A stretch of 64,000 bases of DNA from Kitasatospora viridis (lineage in GTDB: Bacteria > Actinomycetota > Actinomycetes > Streptomycetales > Streptomycetaceae). Shown one piece after another: positions 44,548 to 52,095 of the stretch (position 1 is the stretch's first letter; each line of letters opens with the position of its first letter). Made by a program: the position numbers and the translations under genes. A model generated the notes under the pieces. That model was not told the origin of the DNA, ran no database searches, and saw only the letters and a program-made list of their open reading frames with translations. The DNA lies in contig NZ_VIWT01000003.1 of the NCBI RefSeq assembly GCF_007829815.1, positions 620,001-684,000 of the forward strand, read 5' to 3'.

Positions 44548-44979
44548 TCAGATCGCGCACTCGGCCCAGACCGTCTTGCCCGGGGCGGCCGGGCGCGGGT
44601 GCATGCCCCAGTCGGTGGCGAGGGCCGCGACGATAAGCAGGCCCCGCCCGGACTCCGAGTCCTCGGCCGGCACCGGCACCGGGCCGGTCGGGGGCACGCG
44701 CTCGGTGCGGGTGTCGGAGACCTCGATCCGCACGGCGGCCTCAGTCCGGGTCAGCTGGACCTCGAAGTCCCGCCCCTGGACCCGCCCGTGGCGGACGGCA
44801 TTGGCGGCGAGCTCGCCGCAGATCAGCGACACCGCCTCGTTGACGGGATCGGAGTAGCCGAAGCCCCACTCGTCGAGCCGGTGCGAAACCAGCCGCCGGG
44901 CAAGGCGCGCACCGCGCGGGGACGAACTGAAGCGCATGGTGAACTCGCGCGGGCCGCGCTGGGTCTGCAGTGTGTCCAT
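44548..44979 (-). CDS. ATP-binding protein, anti-sigma-factor-like serine kinase (HATPase_c)
   Basis: The 143-residue protein is a stand-alone GHKL ATPase of the RsbW/SpoIIAB type common in Streptomyces: VNEAVSLICGELAANAVRHG (N-box, near residues 45-64), VRIEVSDTRTERVP (G1-type Asp) and SGRGLLIVAALATDWG (G2-type). Such proteins phosphorylate anti-anti-sigma factors or bind sigma factors. The ATG at 44979 is chosen by family length. It is divergent from the Scr1-type regulator, a recurring actinobacterial arrangement. Confidence 0.88.
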   Translation of the reverse strand: MDTLQTQRGPREFTMRFSSSPRGARLARRLVSHRLDEWGFGYSDPVNEAVSLICGELAANAVRHGRVQGRDFEVQLTRTEAAVRIEVSDTRTERVPPTGPVPVPAEDSESGRGLLIVAALATDWGMHPRPAAPGKTVWAECAI

Positions 44980-45068
44980 GGCAGCAGCGTGCCGGGTGCG
45001 GGACGGCTGTGACCAGCGGAAACGTGCGTACGGCCAAGCGCTGTACAGCCGCTGCGACCAGCGGTACA

Positions 45069-45081
45069 TGACGAGTCGTCA
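45069..45081. promoter_or_regulatory. BldD-box-like TGACGA-G-TCGTCA
   Basis: A perfect 6-bp-arm palindrome, core TGAC-N5-GTCA, in the 242-bp divergent region: 90 nt upstream of the ATPase start and 141 nt upstream of the Scr1-type gene. Differs from the palindrome at 2968-2982 only in the central base and outer T/A. Confidence 0.55.
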
Positions 45082-45221
45082 AGCCGGCCGTGTCCTCGGG
45101 GAGGAGGGTAGCTCACACGAGGGAAATCGTCGGATTCACGCCACACGGGACGCATGCCCTCCGTATCGTTCCGGTAGCTGATCGTGTGCACAGGCTCCCA
45201 GTGATGGCGGAGGTGGCCGGT

Positions 45222-46034
45222 ATGACGGACCAGGACGACGGCGCGGCATTCCTGAAATGTTTCGGCCAACAGGTCAAGCTGCTGCGCGAGCGGGCCGGCC
45301 TGACGCGCACCCAGCTCGGCGCCCAAGTCGGCTACGGCGAGGACCAGATCGCCTCGGTCGAGCTGGGCCGGCGGATCCCGAAGCCGGAGCTGATCGACAA
45401 GCTCGACGAGGTGCTGAGGGGAGACCGGCTGCTGATCGCGATGAAGGGGGAGGTCGCACGGGCCCGCTACCCGGCTTTCTTCCGGGACGCGGCCAAGTTG
45501 GAGGCCGAGGCCGTCGAACTCCAGTCGTACGACACTCACGTGGTGAAGGGGCTCCTCCAGACCGAGGAGTACATGCGGGCGCTGCTGGCAATGCACAGAC
45601 CTCTGCTGGACGAGACGCTCATCGAGCAACGTGTTGCGGCGCGTCTGGCTCGCCAGGAGCGTCTCTCCGCACGCCCTGCCCCTCTCTTCAGCTTCGTCAT
45701 GGAGGAATCCGTCTTGCGTCGGCCGCTCGGCGGGCTTCACGTTCAACGTGGACAGCTGGAGCAGATCTTGCTGGTCGGACAGCAACGCAACGTCGAGATC
45801 CAGGTCATGCCACTCGCCCGCGAGGACAACGCCGGTGTTGACGGCGGCTTCACGCTCTTCACCCGCAAGAACGGTGACCAGATCGGCTATCTCGAAGTCC
45901 AGGGTCGTGGCATCCTGACCAGTGATCGAGAAGAGGTCCGTGGCCTGACGGCTCGCTATGGGATCATCCGGGCACAGGCGCTGACGCCCAACGAGTCGTT
46001 GGCTTTCATCGAGAAGCTGCTGGGAGAACTATGA
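45222..46034 (+). CDS. Scr1 family TA-like helix-turn-helix regulator
   Basis: The 270-residue protein has an N-terminal XRE HTH (VKLLRERAGLTRTQLGAQVG, then EDQIASVELGRRIP, about residues 18-52) and the long C-terminal domain (now DUF5753) with QSYDTHVVKGLLQTEEYMRAL, RQERL and VEIQVMPLAREDNAGVDGGF. These regulators pair with DUF397 proteins; the pair resembles toxin-antitoxin units and affects development in Streptomyces. The ATG at 45222 follows GGAGG at 8 nt. Its stop overlaps the DUF397 start (ATGA). Confidence 0.93.
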   Translation: MTDQDDGAAFLKCFGQQVKLLRERAGLTRTQLGAQVGYGEDQIASVELGRRIPKPELIDKLDEVLRGDRLLIAMKGEVARARYPAFFRDAAKLEAEAVELQSYDTHVVKGLLQTEEYMRALLAMHRPLLDETLIEQRVAARLARQERLSARPAPLFSFVMEESVLRRPLGGLHVQRGQLEQILLVGQQRNVEIQVMPLAREDNAGVDGGFTLFTRKNGDQIGYLEVQGRGILTSDREEVRGLTARYGIIRAQALTPNESLAFIEKLLGEL

Positions 46035-46237
46035 GCGAGGACTCCGCCACCACGCAAAGGCACCTGAGCTGGCAGAAGAGCAGCTACAGCGGTGCTCAGG
46101 GTGGCGATTGCGTCGAGATCGCATTGGGCGCGACTGCCATACACGTCCGCGACTCCAAGGACCCCGAGGGCCCCTCGCTGACCGTCACCCCCGCCGCCTG
46201 GGCCGCGTTCCTCAAGCTCACCGAACAGCAGAGCTGA
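46031..46237 (+). CDS. DUF397 domain protein, copy 1
   Basis: The 68-residue protein is one DUF397 domain: LSWQKSSYSGAQGGDCVEIA, then IHVRDSKDPEGPSLTVTPAAWAAFL. The conserved K-S-S-Y-S and V-R-D-S-K-D-P motifs are complete. Start overlaps the Scr1-type gene by 4 nt, giving coupled synthesis, as expected for partners. A strong hairpin follows it. Confidence 0.93.
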   Translation: MSEDSATTQRHLSWQKSSYSGAQGGDCVEIALGATAIHVRDSKDPEGPSLTVTPAAWAAFLKLTEQQS

Positions 46238-46249
46238 TCAACCATCAAA

Positions 46250-46279
46250 GGGGCCGAGAACCAAACGGTTCCCGGCCCC
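46250..46279 (+). terminator. Hairpin between the two DUF397 genes
   Basis: GGGGCCGAGAACC pairs with GGTTCCCGGCCCC (13 bp, one A-C mismatch) around a 4-nt loop AAAC, followed by TTC. It lies 12 nt past the first DUF397 stop and 33 nt before the second, so it may act as a full terminator or as an attenuator that lowers the second gene. Confidence 0.65.
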
Positions 46280-46311
46280 TTCACCGGCCCTCAGGTCCGA
46301 TGGGAGACGTC

Positions 46312-46503
46312 ATGAACACCCACCAACTGTCCTGGAAGAAGAGCAGCTACAGCGGCGCCGAAGGCGGCGAGTGCGTCGAGATCGCCACCGCCCCCGCCGC
46401 CGTGCACATCCGCGACTCCAAGGACCCCGACGGCCCGCTCCTCACCGTCACCCCCACCGCCTGGGCCGCCTTCCTCACCCTGGCCACCACCCAGCACAGC
46501 TGA
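46312..46503 (+). CDS. DUF397 domain protein, copy 2
   Basis: The 63-residue protein repeats the DUF397 domain: LSWKKSSYSGAEGGECVEIA and VHIRDSKDPDGPLLTVTPTAW. It is about 70 percent like copy 1 by eye, so the pair arose by tandem duplication. ATG at 46312 follows GGGAGA. The hairpin upstream suggests a different expression level from copy 1. Confidence 0.92.
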   Translation: MNTHQLSWKKSSYSGAEGGECVEIATAPAAVHIRDSKDPDGPLLTVTPTAWAAFLTLATTQHS

Positions 46504-46625
46504 CTGTCTCCTGCCGGCATCAACTTCATTACGAACAAACGCACTTGGCGAACCGCCGCCCTCCCCTGGCGTCCATCCGGGTAACCCCACAAGCGGGGCC
46601 GGGCACGACAACGGGAGGCCGAGTC

Positions 46626-47354
46626 ATGCGTCACTGGTCGCGGGAACGGCGGGTCGGCACGGGCGCTCTGGTGCTGTGCACGGTACTGATCGCGCTGCCG
46701 GCCTGGCCGGCACCGTCCGGCGGAGCAGACCGCAGCAACAGCAGCGACGCCGACAGTACGGCGGGAGTGCCCGCCCCGGTGCCGGTGCTACGGGAGCCGT
46801 CGCCACCGCTCACCCCTGCGCGGGCCGCGCAGGCGGACGCGGCCCTGCAGATCCTGACCAGCGGCGCGCCGGCGGCGGGTGGCGCGGCGGGGGTCTGGTA
46901 CTCGTCCGCGCAGGGCAGTGAGCTGCTCTGGGTCGGGCCGGGCGGCGGCGACTGCACGACGCACGTCCCGGTCGGCGCGGGTTCGCCGCTTGAGTTCTGC
47001 GTGCCGCCCGCCGAAATGCTGCCCAGGCCTGGTTCGGTGCTGGTGCTCGACCTCTACCTGCCGGGTACGCCGGAGTCCCCACGGGCGACGGCGCTGTTCC
47101 ACGCCGACGGCGAGCGGGTCGGCGCGCTGTCCTGCGTGACGGGCGACGGCAGCGCCGTGGTGGTGCCGGTGACCGAGGTGCTGTCCGTACCGGTGGGCGA
47201 CGTGCAGCGCACCTTCTACACGGCCGCCACCGCCGACTCGCTCCAGGGCGTGCTGCGCGCCGCCGTGACGGACCGCCAGGGCGGGCCGGCCACGGACTAC
47301 CTGGACTCCTCCTGGACCACCACCTCGGCCGTACCCGTGACCTGCACGGCCTGA
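46626..47354 (+). CDS. Secreted hypothetical protein
   Basis: The 242-residue precursor has a basic start (MRHWSRERRVGTG) and a hydrophobic stretch ALVLCTVLIALPAWPA, so it is exported or membrane-anchored by its N-terminus. A Ser/Asp-rich linker (SNSSDADSTAG) leads to a beta-rich domain with four Cys (GDCTTHV, EFCVPP, LSCVTG, VTCTA). I do not recognise the family. GGGAGG is well placed before the ATG. The last 58 nt overlap the 3' end of the convergent Lrp gene. Confidence 0.78.
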   Translation: MRHWSRERRVGTGALVLCTVLIALPAWPAPSGGADRSNSSDADSTAGVPAPVPVLREPSPPLTPARAAQADAALQILTSGAPAAGGAAGVWYSSAQGSELLWVGPGGGDCTTHVPVGAGSPLEFCVPPAEMLPRPGSVLVLDLYLPGTPESPRATALFHADGERVGALSCVTGDGSAVVVPVTEVLSVPVGDVQRTFYTAATADSLQGVLRAAVTDRQGGPATDYLDSSWTTTSAVPVTCTA

Positions 47355-47806
47355 CCGACCCCACCACCCGCCAGCGGTGACACGGCCCGCTCGAAGAAGG
47401 TCTCCAGCACCACCGTCGCCTGCGTCCCGCTGACCCCCTCGATCGCGTAGAGCCGGCGCAGCACGTCCTGCAACTGCTCCGTGGTCGCGGTCCGCACCTT
47501 CACCAGCACCGAGGCGCTGCCGGCGATCACGTGTGCCTCCAGCAGCTCGGGGATCGCCGCGAAGGCGGCAGCCGACTCGCCCATCCAGGAGGTCGAGTCG
47601 ATCGTCACGTACGCCAGCACGCCGGCGCCGACGGCGGCCGGGTCGACGTCCGCCGCCGTGCGGCGGATCACGCCCCGCTCGCGCAGTTTGCGCACGCGCT
47701 CGTGGGCGGCGCCGGCGGAGAGGCCGACGGCCTTGCCGAGAGCGGCGTAGGACTGGGTGGCGTCCTGCTGAAGGTGCGTCAGCAGCAGCCGGTCGATGTG
47801 ATCCAT
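47297..47806 (-). CDS. Lrp/AsnC family transcriptional regulator
   Basis: The 169-residue regulator starts MDHIDRLLLTHLQQDATQSY with the AsnC-type HTH (YAALGKAVGLSAGAAHERVR, about 20-39, then RERGVIRRTAADVDP) and a C-terminal RAM domain (HVIAGSASVLVKVRTATTEQ). Lrp proteins sense amino acids or other small molecules as octamers. The C-terminal 20 residues, which overlap the neighbouring gene, look like an extension beyond the usual end. It is divergent from the lactonase-nadE pair. Confidence 0.9.
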   Translation of the reverse strand: MDHIDRLLLTHLQQDATQSYAALGKAVGLSAGAAHERVRKLRERGVIRRTAADVDPAAVGAGVLAYVTIDSTSWMGESAAAFAAIPELLEAHVIAGSASVLVKVRTATTEQLQDVLRRLYAIEGVSGTQATVVLETFFERAVSPLAGGGVGQAVQVTGTAEVVVQEESR

Positions 47807-47817
47807 CCATACACTCC

Positions 47818-47889
47818 TTCAGCCGAATGCTGCATTGACCATATCTCATTCGGCAACCTAGGCTTCGATCCATAGATGGTTCAGCCGAA
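47818..47889. promoter_or_regulatory. Lrp operator candidate with inverted and direct repeats
   Basis: GCCGAATG (47822-47829) and CATTCGGC (47847-47854) are exact 8-bp inverted arms with a 17-nt spacer. TTCAGCCGAA occurs at 47818-47827 and again at 47880-47889. This fills the whole divergent promoter between the Lrp and lactonase genes, as expected for an Lrp-type multimer. Confidence 0.6.
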
Positions 47890-47906
47890 GACGAAGGGGG
47901 AACCTC

Positions 47907-48863
47907 ATGGGCGGCCTGCGGTCCGAGCTCTACGAGGCGTTCGACGAGCGGTTCCGGACGGACAAGTGCATGAACGGCGACGCCTCGCTGGAGGTGCTGT
48001 TCACCGGGTGCCGGTGGGCCGAGGGTCCGCTCTACCTGCCCGCCTGGCGGCAGTTGGTCTGGAGCGACATCCCCAACGACCGGATGCTGCGGTGGGACGA
48101 GGAGACCGGCGCGGTCAGCGTGTTCCGCCGCTCGGCCGGGCACCCGAACGGGAACACGCTCGACCGCGAGGGCCGGCTGATCACCTGTGAGCAGGGCAAC
48201 CGCCGGGTGACCCGGACCGAGCACGACGGCACCCTGACCGTGCTCGCCGAGTACTGGCAGGGCCGGCGGCTGAACAGCCCGAACGACGCGACGGTCGCCG
48301 CCGACGGCACCGTCTACTTCTCCGACCCGGACTTCGGCATCGGCAGCGACTACGAGGGGCACCGCGCGCCGCGGGAGATCGAGGCCAACAACGTCTACCG
48401 GATCGACCCCCGCACCGGCGAGGTCAGCCTGGCCGCGGACGGCTTCGGCGCCCCGAACGGCCTGGTCCTCTCCCCCGACGGGCGGCGGCTCTACGTCTCG
48501 GACACCCGGGCCGGCCGGATCCGGGTCTTCGACGTGGGCCCGGACGGCACGCTGTCGGACGGCGGGGTCTTCGCCGAGGCCTCCGGGCGCCCGGGGGCCC
48601 GCTTCGACAACATCCGGTTCGACGACGGCGGCCGGCTCTGGGCCGCCGCGATGGACGACGGTGTGCACTGCTACCACCCGGACGGTACGCTGCTCGGTCG
48701 GCTGCGGGTCCCCGAGACGGTAGCCAACATCACCTGGGGCGGCGCCAAGCGGAACCGGCTCTTCATCGCCGCGGAGACCAGCATCTACTCGGTGGTGATG
48801 GCGGTCACCGGCACCCACCCCACCGGACCGGGCTCGCGCCCCTGGCTCGACAGGCAGGCTTGA
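47907..48863 (+). CDS. SMP-30/gluconolactonase family protein
   Basis: The 318-residue beta-propeller has the SMP-30 metal site: GCRWAEGPLYLPAWRQLVWS (Glu), RRLNSPNDATVAADGTVYFS (Asn and Asp) and GFGAPNGLVLSPDGRRLYVS (Asn, Asp). It belongs to the longer lactonase branch found with sugar or aldonic acid lactones. RBS GGGGGAA precedes the ATG at 47907. Its stop overlaps a possible TTG start of the NAD synthetase gene, so they are transcribed together, an uncommon pairing. Confidence 0.9.
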   Translation: MGGLRSELYEAFDERFRTDKCMNGDASLEVLFTGCRWAEGPLYLPAWRQLVWSDIPNDRMLRWDEETGAVSVFRRSAGHPNGNTLDREGRLITCEQGNRRVTRTEHDGTLTVLAEYWQGRRLNSPNDATVAADGTVYFSDPDFGIGSDYEGHRAPREIEANNVYRIDPRTGEVSLAADGFGAPNGLVLSPDGRRLYVSDTRAGRIRVFDVGPDGTLSDGGVFAEASGRPGARFDNIRFDDGGRLWAAAMDDGVHCYHPDGTLLGRLRVPETVANITWGGAKRNRLFIAAETSIYSVVMAVTGTHPTGPGSRPWLDRQA

Positions 48864-48868
48864 ACGAC

Positions 48869-49702
48869 ATGACCGACCCCATCACGCAGCCCGGCATCGC
48901 CCGGGACCTGCACGTCAGCGCGGACTTCGACCCGGCGCGCGAGGCCGAGCGCCGGATCTCCTTCCTGGTCCGCCAGCTGGCCGCCAGCCGGACCCGCTCG
49001 CTGGTGCTCGGCATCAGCGGCGGGGTGGACTCGCTGACCGCCGGGCGGCTGTGCCAGCTCGCGGTCGAGCGGGTCCGCGAGGCGGGCGGCGAGGCGACCT
49101 TCCACGCGATGCGACTGCCCTACGGCACCCAGGCGGACGAGGCCGACGCCCAGGCCTCGCTGGTCTTCATCCGCCCCGACGCGGTGCTGACCGTGGACAT
49201 CGCGCCGGCCACCAACGGCGCCCTGGAGGCCCTGCACGCCGCCGGCCTGGTGTTCCGCGACGCCGCGCACCAGGACTTCGTCACGGGCAACGTGAAGGCC
49301 CGGCAGCGGATGATCGCCCAGTACGCGGTCGCCGGGGCGTACGACGGCCTGGTGGTCGGCACCGACCACGCGGCGGAGGCGGTCACCGGGTTCTTCACCA
49401 AGCACGGCGACGGCGCGGCCGACGTGGTGCCGCTCACCGGTCTGACGAAGCGGCAGGTGCGCGGCCTGGCCGAGTACCTGGGGGCGCCGGCCGGGCTGGT
49501 CTGGAAGCCGCCGACGGCCGACCTGGAGACGCTCTCGCCGGGCAAGCTGGACGAGGACGCGCTGGGGATCTCCTACCAGGAGATCGACGACTTCCTGGAG
49601 GGCAAGCCGGTCGCCGAGGAGACGGCCGAGGCGCTGATGGCCCGTTACCGGATGACGGCGCACAAGCGCCGGCTGCCGTTCGCCCCGCAGGACGAGGCCT
49701 GA
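48869..49702 (+). CDS. nadE: Ammonia-dependent NAD+ synthetase
   Basis: The 277-residue enzyme amidates nicotinic acid adenine dinucleotide to NAD+. The PP-loop ATP site is LVLGISGGVDSLTAGRL near residues 45-61; RMIAQYAVAGAYDGLVVGTD and the substrate loop FFTKHGDGAADVVPLTGL are typical. It lacks a glutaminase domain, so it uses ammonia directly, like E. coli NadE (about 275 residues). ATG 48869 is used; an in-frame TTG at 48860 overlaps the lactonase stop. Confidence 0.93.
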   Translation: MTDPITQPGIARDLHVSADFDPAREAERRISFLVRQLAASRTRSLVLGISGGVDSLTAGRLCQLAVERVREAGGEATFHAMRLPYGTQADEADAQASLVFIRPDAVLTVDIAPATNGALEALHAAGLVFRDAAHQDFVTGNVKARQRMIAQYAVAGAYDGLVVGTDHAAEAVTGFFTKHGDGAADVVPLTGLTKRQVRGLAEYLGAPAGLVWKPPTADLETLSPGKLDEDALGISYQEIDDFLEGKPVAEETAEALMARYRMTAHKRRLPFAPQDEA

Positions 49703-49721
49703 CACCGTGTGACCGGCACGG

Positions 49722-49757
49722 CCTGCCCGGTGCGGTCCGCCGACCGCACCGGGCAGG
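49722..49757. terminator. Bidirectional 16-bp hairpin terminator
   Basis: CCTGCCCGGTGCGGTC and its exact complement pair without a mismatch around a CGCC loop, between the convergent nadE and GH5 genes. It can serve both. Confidence 0.8.
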
Positions 49758-49772
49758 GTCCGTACGGCAGGC

Positions 49773-51728
49773 TCAGCCGAGCGGTCGGCAGAGCAGCGCG
49801 TCCGGCACTCCCCCGTCGTTCCACTGCCAGGTGTAGGCGACCCCGGCGACGTACTCGCCGTCGCCGCACTGGCCCTTGTAGTAGCCGGGCGCCCAGTCGC
49901 TCGCGGTGGAGCCGCCGGTGGCCGGGCGGTTGTCGCCGTGGTCGAACCAGACGTCGTGGCCGCCGGTGGGCAGGGCGGTCGCGGCGGGCGCGCAGAGCAG
50001 GGCCGCCATCGCGTTGCCGTTGACGCTGTAGCCGACGGCGAAGGTGTTGTCGGGGCACTGCAGTTTGTTGTAGCCCGAGGCCCAGTCGCCCTCGGTGACG
50101 TAGCGCTCGTCGGTCACCACCACGGGCGCGGCGCCGGAGCGGGCCGGCTCGCCCGCGTCGGTGCACAGGCCGCGGCTGTCGCTGCGGCCGAGGCCGGTCA
50201 GGCGCTCGCTGTCGGGGCAGTTGCCCTTGCGGTTGCCGTAGCTCCAGTCGGGCTGGGCCAGCATGGCGGCCGAGACGTCCTGGTCGGCGTGGTCGAGGTC
50301 GAGCATGTTCCAGTGGTTCACCGGCGCCACCTGGCCGGTGTACGAGGGCGCATCGATGAGCGCGTTCCAGTCGGTGGCCCGCCAGTCACCGGGGTCCTCG
50401 ACGCCGAGCCGCCTGCCGGCCGAGTCGTAGGAGAGCATCGCCCAGTTGTCCTGCGGGTTCCCGCTCGCGTCCAGCCAGCCGATCAGCGGCCAGATCGCGA
50501 AGTCGGTGTCGTTCTGTTCGAGGATCTTGGTGAAGCTGTCGAACCAGGCCTGCTCCTTGGTGTCGGTGGAGCCGCGCCCGGCGGCGCCGAACTCGCTCAC
50601 CCACACCGGTGCGGTGAAGTGCTGGCCGGACTGGGTGACGAACAGGGCCTCCTGGTTCACCACTTGGGCCAGCTGATCGGGCGTGAAGTCCTCGTAGCGC
50701 GGGTCCGAGGTCACGCCGAGGCCGCTGCTCGCGCCGCTGTTGGCGGGGCCGGTGTAGGCGTAGAAGTGCGCGGAGTAGACCAACTTGCCCGAGTTGATCA
50801 GGGTGTTGGAGAGGTTCGCGACCGGGGTGAGCATCGGCCGCCCGTGCGCGGTGATGTCGGTGGGGATGCCGTACCAGTTGATCCCCTCCATGATGACCAG
50901 CATGTCGGGGTCGGCCTGGAGGATCTGGTTGCCGGCCTCCTCGAAGGCGGCGTACTCGTCATGGGAGTCGTCCCAGCCCCAGTTGGGGTCGTCCCAGGTG
51001 TCGCGGCGCACCTCGTTGCGCAGGTCGGCGCCGACCACCCGCTTGTTCGCCTTGTAGCGGTTCACCATGAACAGCCAGTCGGCCTCCCACTGCTGGGTGG
51101 TCTGGCCGCTGTTCCAGCGCTCGTTGCCGTCCAGTCCGCAGCAGAACCGGTAGCTGGTGGTGTGGTTGTTGAGGATCACCGCGAAGCCGTCGGCGGTCAG
51201 CGCGGCCACCACCGCGTCGTAGACCTGCAGCGGGGTGTCGCCCTTGAGCTGCGGGTTGGCGGCCACCGCGGAGTCCGGCACCGTACTGGTGTCGTGGATC
51301 AGCGCGTTGGCGAACGGCAGCCGGACCGCGTTCAGCCCGAGGCCGTGCAGGTCCGCCATGATCTGGGGCAGGGAGGCCCGGTCGAGGCCCAGCGGGATGT
51401 CGTTGGAGACCTGGCCGGCCTGGTTGTTCGCCGGGTCGGTGGTGGAGCCGCTGCCCTCCCAGGTGCCCTGCGCGCCCGACCAGTTGCCGGCCTTCAGCTT
51501 GAACCGGTTGCCGTTCGCGTCGACGATGTAGCGCCCCCGGGTGCTCAGCGGGCCGGTCCAGGAGGCGGCGAGCTGGGCGCCGGTGAGCACGGTCGGCGCG
51601 CTGCCCGCAGCCGGCGGAGCCGCGGCGGCGCCGCCCGCGGGCAGGCCGAGCAGGGCGGTGGCGACGGCGGCGGCGAGCGCGACCAGTCGGGCGGGTATCG
51701 GTACGCGGGCGCGACGAGGCGCTGTCAT
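49773..51728 (-). CDS. Secreted glycoside hydrolase family 5 enzyme (cellulase-like) with triplicated C-terminal domain
   Basis: The 651-residue precursor has a long Ala-rich signal peptide (cleavage near residue 36). The catalytic domain (about 45-490) is GH5: DLRNEVRR with the acid/base Glu239, SAHFYAYTG with the conserved His-Tyr, and VWVSEFGAAG with the nucleophile Glu379. The substrate is a beta-glucan or similar. From about residue 493 three modules of about 60 residues follow, each starting DW..G...K..C (DWSYGNRKGNCPD, DWASGYNKLQCPD, DWAPGYYKGQCGD) and ending with a second Cys-containing strand (ALLCAP, ALLCRP), so each holds one disulfide. They may bind carbohydrate. Start ATG at 51728, with GGAG 6 nt before. 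Confidence 0.88.
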   Translation of the reverse strand: MTAPRRARVPIPARLVALAAAVATALLGLPAGGAAAAPPAAGSAPTVLTGAQLAASWTGPLSTRGRYIVDANGNRFKLKAGNWSGAQGTWEGSGSTTDPANNQAGQVSNDIPLGLDRASLPQIMADLHGLGLNAVRLPFANALIHDTSTVPDSAVAANPQLKGDTPLQVYDAVVAALTADGFAVILNNHTTSYRFCCGLDGNERWNSGQTTQQWEADWLFMVNRYKANKRVVGADLRNEVRRDTWDDPNWGWDDSHDEYAAFEEAGNQILQADPDMLVIMEGINWYGIPTDITAHGRPMLTPVANLSNTLINSGKLVYSAHFYAYTGPANSGASSGLGVTSDPRYEDFTPDQLAQVVNQEALFVTQSGQHFTAPVWVSEFGAAGRGSTDTKEQAWFDSFTKILEQNDTDFAIWPLIGWLDASGNPQDNWAMLSYDSAGRRLGVEDPGDWRATDWNALIDAPSYTGQVAPVNHWNMLDLDHADQDVSAAMLAQPDWSYGNRKGNCPDSERLTGLGRSDSRGLCTDAGEPARSGAAPVVVTDERYVTEGDWASGYNKLQCPDNTFAVGYSVNGNAMAALLCAPAATALPTGGHDVWFDHGDNRPATGGSTASDWAPGYYKGQCGDGEYVAGVAYTWQWNDGGVPDALLCRPLG

Positions 51729-52095
51729 GACAGCTCCAATGAGGGTGTAGGGGGGGGACGAACTGACCCAAGATGGGCTCCCGCTCGCACTGCCCGGCGA
51801 GCGTCTGCACAGAATCCAACATCCAACGGCCATCCGGACCAACGCCGCGGCGAACCAAGAGTTGCACAGACATGAAGAATCAAAAAGGGCTTGTCTGAAC
51901 GAACTTGGACCTATTCCGAACAACCTCGAACACGCTACCCTACGGTCCGGTAACCGGTTCTCAGGCACCTTCCACCCGCCCCGGCACACCGGCTGACGGC
52001 GGGTCAGCACAGCGACGCAGCGGCGGCCGTGCCCCGGATCCGGGCGCGGCCGCACCGCCGCGCCCTCCACTGGCTTCCGACCCCGAAGGCGACCC
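51729..52095. other. 367-bp divergent intergenic region
   Basis: No gene seen. An AT-richer patch (51855-51915, including CATGAAGAATCAAAAAGGGC) is the probable promoter zone of the GH5 gene or of the gene at 52096. I looked for the cellulase-regulator (CebR) palindrome TGGGAGCGCTCCCA and did not find it. Confidence 0.5.

Noticed and set aside
49938..51875. Plus-strand open frame opposite the GH5 gene
   Set aside because: Val/Gly/Asp-rich shadow of the GH5 gene, which has a signal peptide and both catalytic Glu residues on the other strand.
51729..52095. CebR-type operator in front of the GH5 gene
   Set aside because: I looked for TGGGAGCGCTCCCA or a close variant and found none.
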